Part shown: positions 25,568 to 31,354 of the stretch, one piece after another
Position numbering within the stretch: position 1 is the first letter of the stretch
Layout: every line of letters starts with the position of its first letter
NCBI RefSeq assembly: GCF_000426045.1
Contig: NZ_AUEP01000007.1
Location: forward strand, 62,001-126,000
DNA: 64,000 nucleotides
Origin: Marmoricola sp. URHB0036
GTDB lineage: Bacteria > Actinomycetota > Actinomycetes > Propionibacteriales > Nocardioidaceae
Direction of reading: 5' to 3'
The notes under the pieces: generated by a model
Database searches by the model: none
What the model was told of the DNA's origin: nothing
What the model saw: the letters and a program-made list of their open reading frames with translations, nothing else
Program-made: the position numbers and the translations under genes

Positions 25568-25947
25568 CGGAGAGTCTCAGCGTCCTGATCGTCGATGACT
25601 CCGAGGACCTGCGCGAGCTGCTCAGCATGGTCATCGAGCGGCACCCCGACGGCTGGCGCGTGGTCGCGACCGCGGCCGAGGGACAGCAGGGCATCGAGCA
25701 GGCGCGCTCCAACCAGCCCGACCTCGTCCTGCTCGACATCGCGATGCCGGTGATGGACGGGATGCAGGCACTCCCCCGCATCCGGGAGGCCGCGCCCGAC
25801 GCCGTCGTGGTGATGCTCTCCGGCTACCCGTTCTCCACCGCCGGCCAGGGTGCATTGGACGCCGGGGCCCACGGCTACCTGGAGAAGTCCGACCTGGTGA
25901 AGGGCCTCATCCCCCGCCTCGAGCGGATCATCGACTCGAGCACCTAG
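25564..25947 (+). CDS. Single-domain response regulator of the kai operon
   Basis: This 127-residue protein is a lone CheY-like receiver domain. Asp11 and Asp12 (IVDDSED), phospho-acceptor Asp58 (VLLDIAMP), the Ser of VVMLSGYP and the Lys of GYLEKSDL are all present, so it should accept phosphate. No output domain follows. It is the last gene of the kai operon, with ATG overlapping the PAS gene stop. Since the adjacent PAS protein lacks both His and ATPase, its phosphodonor must be another kinase. It converges on the enoyl-CoA hydratase gene with four overlapping bases. Confidence 0.9.
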   Translation: MTESLSVLIVDDSEDLRELLSMVIERHPDGWRVVATAAEGQQGIEQARSNQPDLVLLDIAMPVMDGMQALPRIREAAPDAVVVMLSGYPFSTAGQGALDAGAHGYLEKSDLVKGLIPRLERIIDSST

Positions 25948-26759
25948 ACCCCGCGGAACTCCGGGGGGCGCTTCTCGCGGGCGGCGCGGATGCCCTCCTG
26001 GAGGTCGTCGGTCGCCAGCGTGATCGGCTGGGCCAGGGCCTCCCACTGCACGCAGGACTCGAGGTCCTGGTGGCCGCCGTCGCGCAGCGCGAGCTTGGTG
26101 TAGCGACTCGGGATCGGCGCGGTCGCGGCGATGCCCGCCGCGATGTCGTCGACCTCCTCGGCGAACCTCTCGGGGGGAAAGACCCGCGACACGAGGCCGA
26201 GCTCTCGCGCCTCGTCGGCGTCGACGGTCCTTCCGGTGAGCAGCAGCTCGCGCGCGTTGGCCTCCCCGACGGCGTTCGGCAGCAGGTAGGTCGCGGCCAT
26301 GCCGGGGTTCATGCCCAGCTTGACGAAGGGCGCTCCCAGCCGGGCACCGGCCGCGGCGTACCGGATGTCGCAGGCCAGCGCGAGGCACAGTCCGGCGCCG
26401 ATGGCCGGTCCGTTCACGGCCGCGATGGTCGGTACCTCGAGCCTGCGGATGGAGAGCCAGGCCCGGTAGAAGGCCATCATCCGGGTGCGCAGGTGGTCGA
26501 CCTCGGCGTCGGGCTCGCTGGCGATCCACCCGGTGTTGCCGCCCGAGCAGAACGCCGTCCCCTCCCCGGTCACCACGACCACCCGGAGGCTCCGGTCGGC
26601 CGCCAGGTCGTCGATCGCGCGCACCCAGGAGGCCGTCATCTGGTCCGACATCGCGTTGCGCTGGTCGGGGTTGTCGAGCACGAGGCGGACGACGCCGTCG
26701 GACGGGTGCTCCACCCGGAGGTGTTCGAGGGGGCCCGAAGGCGCCGATTCGGGTGACAT
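25944..26759 (-). CDS. Enoyl-CoA hydratase/isomerase family protein
   Basis: The 271-residue protein is a crotonase-fold enzyme acting on acyl-CoA thioesters. The oxyanion-hole segments are GTAFCSGGN and NGPAIGAGLCLALACDIR. The position of the first catalytic Glu is taken by MNPGMAAT, so the double-Glu hydratase pair is not evident. The assignment should therefore stay at family level (hydratase, isomerase or other crotonase). The ATG at 26759 is chosen because upstream residues in the open frame are not family-like. It is convergent with the kai operon. Confidence 0.85.
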   Translation of the reverse strand: MSPESAPSGPLEHLRVEHPSDGVVRLVLDNPDQRNAMSDQMTASWVRAIDDLAADRSLRVVVVTGEGTAFCSGGNTGWIASEPDAEVDHLRTRMMAFYRAWLSIRRLEVPTIAAVNGPAIGAGLCLALACDIRYAAAGARLGAPFVKLGMNPGMAATYLLPNAVGEANARELLLTGRTVDADEARELGLVSRVFPPERFAEEVDDIAAGIAATAPIPSRYTKLALRDGGHQDLESCVQWEALAQPITLATDDLQEGIRAAREKRPPEFRGV

Positions 26760-26919
26760 GCGCGGGAGATTACCGCTGCGGGACACGCGTGGCCCGAGCG
26801 CCCCCGCTGCGTGGTTTGAGCGTGAATGTGGTCTAGGGTCGTTTGAGGTTCCACCCGAACCCCGGCGGGTTTCCCCGACCCTCCCGCCGAGACGACCAAG
26901 GGATGATGAGGAGGCCGTC

Positions 26920-27078
26920 ATGGCGGAGACCTGGAGCGGCGAGTTCTACTGCGTGAAGTGCAAGGAAAAGCGCGAGGCGAGCGGCGAGGTCAGGGTCAAC
27001 GACAAGGGCACCCGGATGGCTAAGGCCGTCTGCCCTGTCTGCGGCACCAACCTGAACCGCATCCTCGGCAAGGCCTGA
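26920..27078 (+). CDS. DUF5679 small zinc-ribbon protein
   Basis: This 52-residue protein has two zinc-knuckle pairs, CVKC near residue 11 and CPVC near residue 38, around a short beta region (KGTRMAKAVC). It matches the actinobacterial DUF5679 family, equivalent in position to Rv3196A. The ATG at 26920 follows GATGAGGAGG. It is monocistronic with its own terminator 23 bases after the stop. The biochemical role is unknown; a zinc-bound structural or nucleic-acid-binding domain is likely. Confidence 0.88.
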   Translation: MAETWSGEFYCVKCKEKREASGEVRVNDKGTRMAKAVCPVCGTNLNRILGKA

Positions 27079-27101
27079 CACCCCGCCCAGCCGACGATTC
27101 A

Positions 27102-27133
27102 CGGCGGGACCCTTCCACGGAGGGGTCCCGCCG
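27102..27133 (+). terminator. Terminator after the DUF5679 gene
   Basis: An 11-base-pair stem (27102-27112 with 27123-27133) encloses a 10-base loop. It begins 23 bases after the stop codon and is followed by TCGTGCTTTCC. The stem is perfect and GC-rich. Confidence 0.7.
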
Positions 27134-27210
27134 TCGTGCTTTCCAGGCACGGGCACAGCCCTGTGGACGGCCGTTTCGCGCCGACCGGTCGCTCGACCTA
27201 GCGTCCGCAC

Positions 27211-28032
27211 ATGGATGACTTCGGGGCCCTCGCGCTGGCGCCCGGCCTCCGCGTCGTACGCCGGGGTGTGCGACACCTCCAGATCGGCCTGTACGACGCA
27301 CGCCGGGCGCTCCTGCCCCGCACCCCGGACGTCGAGCACACGCTGGCCGCCCTGCTGGAGCGTCGCCCGTTCCAGCCCGGGCCGGAGGGCCGGGCTGCCC
27401 TCGAGACGCTGGAGGAGCACGGCTGCCTGGTGGCGGCGGACGGGATCTCCCGACGCGCTCGCCGCCTGAGCGGCAGCCGGGTGTCCCTGCTCGGCGACCT
27501 CGCCGGCGCCCGGGACCTGCTCACCCGAGCCGGGGTGCGCGTGGTGGGCGCTCACGCCGAGGCCGACGTGGTGCTCGTCGGCGGGCCCGGCGAGGTCGAT
27601 CGTGACCGGCTCGACCCGCTCATCAGGCGAGGCACCAGCCACCTCGTCGTACGTCTGGTCGACGGCGCGGCGCTGCTCGGCCCCTTCGTCGTACCGGGAG
27701 TCACGGCCTGCCTGCGCTGCACCGACGCACACCGGAGCATTACCGACCCCGACCACGTGCCGGTCACCAACCGCTACGTGCGGGCGACGAGCCGGCCGCG
27801 GGAGGACGGCACACCGGACGTCACCGATCCCGTGCTGACCGCCCTGGCGCTCGCGTGGGCCGTCCGCGACGTCGTCGCGTTCCTCGACGGCAAGCGCCCC
27901 GCGACCTGGTCGCGCACGCTGTTCCTGGACCCCGACCCGTCGCTTCACCAGGAGCAGGACTGGTCCAGGCACCCCGAGTGTGGATGTTCCTGGTCCGCCC
28001 ACGCCCTGGCGTCAGGCACGATGGGGGTATGA
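27211..28032 (+). CDS. ThiF/TOMM cyclodehydratase-like protein
   Basis: The 273-residue protein resembles the leader-binding, E1-like component of azole-forming (TOMM) cyclodehydratases and of the Rv3196 position. A central Rossmann-like part (SRVSLLGDLAGARDLL) lacks a clear GxGGLG loop. A zinc tetrad is formed by CLRC (about 170) and the C-terminal CGCS. No precursor peptide, YcaO or dehydrogenase gene is nearby. A housekeeping role or binding of an unknown peptide is more likely than bacteriocin production. The ATG of the ABC1 kinase overlaps its stop. Confidence 0.65.
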   Translation: MDDFGALALAPGLRVVRRGVRHLQIGLYDARRALLPRTPDVEHTLAALLERRPFQPGPEGRAALETLEEHGCLVAADGISRRARRLSGSRVSLLGDLAGARDLLTRAGVRVVGAHAEADVVLVGGPGEVDRDRLDPLIRRGTSHLVVRLVDGAALLGPFVVPGVTACLRCTDAHRSITDPDHVPVTNRYVRATSRPREDGTPDVTDPVLTALALAWAVRDVVAFLDGKRPATWSRTLFLDPDPSLHQEQDWSRHPECGCSWSAHALASGTMGV

Positions 28033-29360
28033 GCGAGCTCCCACGCAAGGCCGTCGCGCGCACGGCCAAGCTCGCCGCGCTCCCCCTCGGGTACGCCGGC
28101 CGCACCGCACTGGGCCTGGGCAAGCGCATCGGCGGCGCCTCGGCCGAGTCGGTGCTCACCGAGGTGCAGCAGCGCACCGCCGAGCAGCTGTTCCGGACCC
28201 TGGGTGACCTCAAGGGCGGCGCCATGAAGTTCGGGCAGGCGATGTCGATCTTCGAGGCCGCGCTGCCCGACGAGATCGCCGGCCCCTACCGGGAGCAGCT
28301 GACCCGGCTGCAGGACTCGGCTCCCCCGATGCCCACCATGACCGTGCGCGAGATCCTCACTCGCGAGCTGGGCCCGGACTGGAAGGACCACCTGGTGTGG
28401 TTCGACCCGGAGCCCGCCGCGGCGGCCTCGATCGGCCAGGTGCACCGCGGCACCTGGGCCGACGGACGCGAGGTGGCCGTCAAGGTGCAGTACCCCGGTT
28501 CCGCCGAGGCCCTGACCTCCGACCTGCGCCAGCTCAGCCGGGTGGCCCGAGGCCTCGGCCCCCTGGTGCCGGGGCTGGACATCCGGGCCCTGATCGCCGA
28601 GGTGCAGGCGCGCGCGATCGAGGAGCTCGACTACCAGCTCGAGGCCGAGGCACAGCGCGCCTTCGCCGCCGAGTTCCGCGACGACCACGACATCGTGGTG
28701 CCCGACGTGGTGCAGGAGTCCGGCACGGTCCTGGTCACCGAGTGGATGGAGTCCACCGGCTCGCTGGCCCGGGTGATCCGGGAAGGCACCCAGGAGGAAC
28801 GCGACCACTACGGGCTGCTCTTCGTCCGGTTCCTGATGGACGCCCCACGTCGTACCGGCCTTTTGCACGCCGACCCGCACCCCGGCAACTTCCGCACCAT
28901 CCCTGCTGCCGACGGTTCGCCGGGGCGGCTCGGGGTGCTCGACTACGGCGCCGTCGCGCGGCTGCCCGACCGTCAGCTCCCCCGCTCGCTGGGCGCGCTG
29001 ATCAGGATCGCGCTGATGGAGGACTACGAGCAGCTGGTCACCGCCCTGCGCGACGAAGGCTTCGTGCGCGAGAAGGTTCGCATCGACGCCGAGCAGCTGC
29101 GCGCCTACCTCGGTCCGTTCCTGGAGCCGGCCAGCGTCGAGGAGTTCCAGTTCTCCCGGTCGTGGATGCAGAGCCAGTTCCGCCGGATCAACGACCCCCG
29201 GGGTGACGCCTACGCGGCGATGCTGCGGCTCAACCTGCCGCCGGCGTACATGCTCATCCACCGCACCTTCGCCGGCGGCGTGGGCGTGCTCAGCCAGCTC
29301 GAGGCCACCGTGCCGTTCCGGTCGGTCCTGCTCGGCTCGCTGCCCGGCTTCGCCGACTGA
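28029..29360 (+). CDS. ABC1/UbiB-family atypical kinase
   Basis: The 443-residue protein belongs to the ABC1 (AarF/UbiB/ADCK) family, here equivalent to Rv3197. The family KxGQ motif is MKFGQAMS. The Ala-rich loop replacing the Gly-rich loop is PAAAASIGQVHRG, the ATP-binding Lys is in VAVKVQYP, and the catalytic HxDxHPGN and DYG motifs appear as HADPHPGNF and LDYGAVA. Such proteins have ATPase activity and support isoprenoid-quinone or lipid metabolism. No predicted membrane helix is obvious. The ATG overlaps the stop of the cyclodehydratase-like gene. Confidence 0.92.
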   Translation: MSELPRKAVARTAKLAALPLGYAGRTALGLGKRIGGASAESVLTEVQQRTAEQLFRTLGDLKGGAMKFGQAMSIFEAALPDEIAGPYREQLTRLQDSAPPMPTMTVREILTRELGPDWKDHLVWFDPEPAAAASIGQVHRGTWADGREVAVKVQYPGSAEALTSDLRQLSRVARGLGPLVPGLDIRALIAEVQARAIEELDYQLEAEAQRAFAAEFRDDHDIVVPDVVQESGTVLVTEWMESTGSLARVIREGTQEERDHYGLLFVRFLMDAPRRTGLLHADPHPGNFRTIPAADGSPGRLGVLDYGAVARLPDRQLPRSLGALIRIALMEDYEQLVTALRDEGFVREKVRIDAEQLRAYLGPFLEPASVEEFQFSRSWMQSQFRRINDPRGDAYAAMLRLNLPPAYMLIHRTFAGGVGVLSQLEATVPFRSVLLGSLPGFAD

Positions 29361-29366
29361 GCGCCG

Positions 29367-30098
29367 CTAGCGCCCACCTGCGACCCGCAGCGTCGCCCCG
29401 GTCACGTAGGGACACGCGTCCGAGAGCAGCCAGGCGATTGCCTCGGCCACCTCCTCCGGCTCACCCACGCGTCCCAGCGGGACGAGCGGGCCGACCCGCT
29501 CGACCCGGTCGGGCTCGCCGGCATCGGCGTGGATGCCGGTGCGGACGATGCCCGGGGCGACCCCGTTGACGCGGATGCCGCGCCCGGCCACCTCCTGGGC
29601 GAGCCCCTGGGTGAGGGCGTCGACACCCGCCTTGGCCGCGGCGTAGTGGACGTACTCGTGGGGCGAGCCGAGCGTGGCAGCGGCCGAGGAGATGTTGACC
29701 AGGACGCCGCCCTGGCCGAGATCGCGCGCCGCGCGCCGTGCGACGTAGATGGCAGCGGTGAGGTTGAGCTCCACGACGCGCCGGATCACCTCGACCGGGG
29801 TGTCCGCCAGGTCGCCCAGGTGCAGGGTCGCGCCGGCGTTGTTCACCACACCGGTGAGCTGCCCGATCCGGGCCGCCGCGTCGAACAGGGCGTCGACGTC
29901 ACCGGGGTCGGTGACGTCGGCGGCCACGGCCTGGGCGCGGCTGCCCTGCCGGGTCACCTCGTCGGCCAGCGCCTGCGCCGACTCGACATCGGTGCGGTAG
30001 CCGATCACGACGTCGTGCCCGGCGGCGGCCAGCCGGCGTACGGTCGCGGCACCGATCCCGCGGCTGCCGCCGGTCACCAGCGACAGCGGCCGGTTCAC
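29367..30098 (-). CDS. Short-chain dehydrogenase/reductase
   Basis: This classical SDR of 243 residues has the cofactor motif TGGSRGIG, a VVNNAGATLHLG motif, the catalytic Ser in VNISSAAATLG and YVHYAAAK with Tyr and Lys. It ends in a FabG-like CPYVTGATLRVAGGR. Glycine and basic residues around VIGYRTDV suggest NADP use. GTG codons at 30104, 30101 and 30098 are all possible; the last overlaps the stop of the upstream small zinc-ribbon gene as GTGA and is preferred. The substrate is unknown. Confidence 0.85.
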   Translation of the reverse strand: MNRPLSLVTGGSRGIGAATVRRLAAAGHDVVIGYRTDVESAQALADEVTRQGSRAQAVAADVTDPGDVDALFDAAARIGQLTGVVNNAGATLHLGDLADTPVEVIRRVVELNLTAAIYVARRAARDLGQGGVLVNISSAAATLGSPHEYVHYAAAKAGVDALTQGLAQEVAGRGIRVNGVAPGIVRTGIHADAGEPDRVERVGPLVPLGRVGEPEEVAEAIAWLLSDACPYVTGATLRVAGGR

Positions 30099-30256
30099 CA
30101 CCACTCCGAGTCGAGCTTGCTCTCCATGGCCCGCAGGTGCGTGCGCGAGCAGTCGTCACAGAACCAGCGGGCCTTTCCGTTCTCGATCGCCGAGGTCCAC
30201 GTGATCGGCGGGTCGTCGGACTCCACGACGGTGCCGCAGAAGGAACAGGTGACCAC
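30095..30256 (-). CDS. Small zinc-ribbon protein coupled to the SDR gene
   Basis: A 53-residue frame is missed when only longer frames are considered. It begins with GTG at 30256 and carries CSFC near the N-terminus and CDDC near residue 34, the four ligands of a zinc ribbon, with WTSAIENGKARWF between. Its stop overlaps the SDR start (GTGA at 30095-30098), which supports real translation. The tail LRAMESKLDSEWW is helical. No family is recognised with certainty; similar 50-residue ribbon proteins occur in actinobacteria. Function is unknown. Confidence 0.7.
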   Translation of the reverse strand: MVTCSFCGTVVESDDPPITWTSAIENGKARWFCDDCSRTHLRAMESKLDSEWW

Positions 30257-30295
30257 GGCTCCAGCCTAGAACGGTGCAGACGTGCTCCGGGCATG

Positions 30296-30332
30296 CCTGA
30301 GCCCCGGAGAGTCGTGCTCTCCGGGGCTCAGG
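30296..30332 (-). terminator. Perfect 16-bp terminator stem after the whiB7 operon
   Basis: Arms 30296-30311 and 30317-30332 are perfectly complementary around a 5-base loop. It lies 37 bases after the stop of the 68-residue gene on the minus strand and before the small zinc-ribbon gene. It should separate the whiB7 operon from the SDR pair. The T-run is short. Confidence 0.7.
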
Positions 30333-30368
30333 TGGTGGGAGTCGAGGTTCCGTGCCTCGCCATGCGCG

Positions 30369-30575
30369 CTACAGGACGCGGGCCACGGCGAGCCGCGCCT
30401 GGGAGGCGGCGCGCTCGGCCTGGCGGGAGACCCGCTCGGCCTTGTGCGACAGCCTCTCCGCCTTGCGCTCCAGCCGTTGTACGGCGGCAGCGCGGCGGGC
30501 GCGACGGAATTCCTCGACCTCGGCCTGACGGGACTTGTGCAGCTCCCGCGCCAGGTCGGTTTCGATGAAGTTCAT
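30369..30575 (-). CDS. Short basic coiled-coil protein downstream of whiB7
   Basis: The 68-residue product is almost entirely Ala/Arg/Glu/Lys helix, with heptad-like spacing in RLERKAERLSHKAERVSRQA. It is strongly basic and has no signal or membrane segment. GGAGAAG precedes the ATG at 30575. It starts 47 bases after the whiB7 stop and shares its terminator at 30296-30332, so it is probably part of the WhiB7 transcript. No family is recognised. A ribosome- or nucleic-acid-binding role would fit the charge, but it is only a guess. Confidence 0.55.
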   Translation of the reverse strand: MNFIETDLARELHKSRQAEVEEFRRARRAAAVQRLERKAERLSHKAERVSRQAERAASQARLAVARVL

Positions 30576-30622
30576 CGTCTTCTCCGATCAGGAAATGGTT
30601 TCTGGTCATGGTTGGCAGCGAC

Positions 30623-30895
30623 TCATGCGGCGGCGTCCTTGCGGGGCCGTCCTCGCGGGCGCTTGCGGGGGATCACCACTCCGGAGAGGAACAGCTCACC
30701 GCCCCAGACACCCCACGGCTCACGCCGCTCGAGGGCGCCCGCCAGGCACTCGGCCCGGACCGGACAGTCCTGGCACAGCGCCTTCGCGAGCTCCACGTCG
30801 CTGGGCGACTCGGCGAAGTACAGCTCCGGGTTCTCCCCCCGGCACGGCAGCTCCGCCTCGTCGATGGTGTGGTTGTCGACAACGCTGATGCTCAT
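30623..30895 (-). CDS. whiB7: WhiB7-type redox-sensitive transcription factor
   Basis: The 90-residue protein binds a [4Fe-4S] cluster through Cys18, Cys41, Cys44 and Cys50 (CQDCPVRAEC). The sigma-factor-contacting GVWGGE turn follows. The C-terminal AT-hook RKRPRGRPRK is diagnostic for WhiB7/WblC among WhiB proteins. WhiB7 with the primary sigma factor activates intrinsic antibiotic-resistance genes after ribosome inhibition. AGGAGGTGACAG precedes the ATG. The position beside ABC1 and uvrD2 matches Rv3197A. Transcription passes through a leader with uORF and terminator at 30953-31192. Confidence 0.93.
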   Translation of the reverse strand: MSISVVDNHTIDEAELPCRGENPELYFAESPSDVELAKALCQDCPVRAECLAGALERREPWGVWGGELFLSGVVIPRKRPRGRPRKDAAA

Positions 30896-30952
30896 CTGTC
30901 ACCTCCTCGTGACTTGGTTTCGAAGTTGTCGGTGGACTTTCGAGAAACACAA

Positions 30953-30987
30953 AGGCCGCGGATCCCTTGGTGTGGGTTCCGCGGCCT
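30953..30987 (-). terminator. Attenuator terminator in the whiB7 leader
   Basis: Ten perfect base pairs (30953-30962 with 30978-30987), one mismatch and three further pairs enclose a 7-base loop. On the minus strand the stem is followed at once by TTTGTGTTTCTC. It lies between the uORF stop (31016) and the whiB7 start (30895), where known whiB7/wblC leaders carry a Rho-independent terminator. Confidence 0.8.
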
Positions 30988-31038
30988 GGAGGCTGCCGAT
31001 CAAGTCAAAGAGGACTCAGGTGATCGGTGGACTCCAGG
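30985..31038 (-). promoter_or_regulatory. Competing antiterminator hairpin in the whiB7 leader
   Basis: CCTGGAG at 30985-30991 pairs with CTCCAGG at 31032-31038. Inside it, CCGATCA at 30996-31002 pairs with TGATCGG at 31021-31027. Each stem has seven perfect pairs, and the 4-by-4 internal loop keeps them coaxial. The outer stem uses 30985-30987, the base of the terminator stem, so both structures cannot form fully together. The uORF stop codon (31016-31018) lies in its loop, as attenuation by ribosome position requires. Confidence 0.6.
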
Positions 31039-31192
31039 GGTGGCGGTGACCCGTGACCATGCCGGCGCTGCCGGTGATCGGGGAGGCGGTCTGCACACGG
31101 AAATCGGCAGACTTCACCCCTGCGGCAGCGAGGGTGGGCGCGACGAATCGGGGCCGCACCGCGGTCCAGTAGTCAGTGGTGTTGTTCAACAT
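31016..31192 (-). CDS. Leader peptide (uORF) of whiB7
   Basis: The 58-codon frame starts with MLNNTTDYWTAVRPRF and has AAGGAGG ideally placed before its ATG, on the whiB7 strand. It ends 120 bases before whiB7 in the leader hairpin. The peptide ends HRHPWSPPIT and has no recognised domain; the act of translation is probably what matters. In known whiB7 leaders, stalling of ribosomes on a uORF by antibiotics prevents termination. A frame from 31252 is longer but lacks a ribosome binding site. Confidence 0.75.
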   Translation of the reverse strand: MLNNTTDYWTAVRPRFVAPTLAAAGVKSADFRVQTASPITGSAGMVTGHRHPWSPPIT

Positions 31193-31250
31193 GTCGCGCC
31201 TCCTTGTCTCGTGCCAAGGGCCTATGGGGCCGAACGGGTGGGTGAGAGGC

Positions 31251-31290
31251 ACGGTACGCCGGGCCGCTTCTGGGGCGCAAACGATTTATT
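31251..31290 (-). promoter_or_regulatory. Candidate WhiB7-dependent promoter of the leader
   Basis: On the minus strand, TTGCGC (31275-31280) and TACCGT (31251-31256) lie 18 bases apart as -35 and -10. AT-rich sequence (31281-31290, AATAAATCGT) directly precedes the -35, the arrangement that the WhiB7 AT-hook recognises. The start would be near 31244, about 50 bases before the uORF. Autoregulation of whiB7 is established in other actinobacteria. Confidence 0.4.
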
Positions 31291-31354
31291 GGCGAGTTTG
31301 CAAAAAGATTTCGAACGACCGGTGGAGACCCTCGCCAAACGTGGCAATTCCTGC

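Noticed and set aside
27211-28032. Azole-peptide (bacteriocin) biosynthetic cluster
   Set aside because: No YcaO, dehydrogenase, transporter or precursor peptide is nearby, and the neighbours are conserved housekeeping genes.
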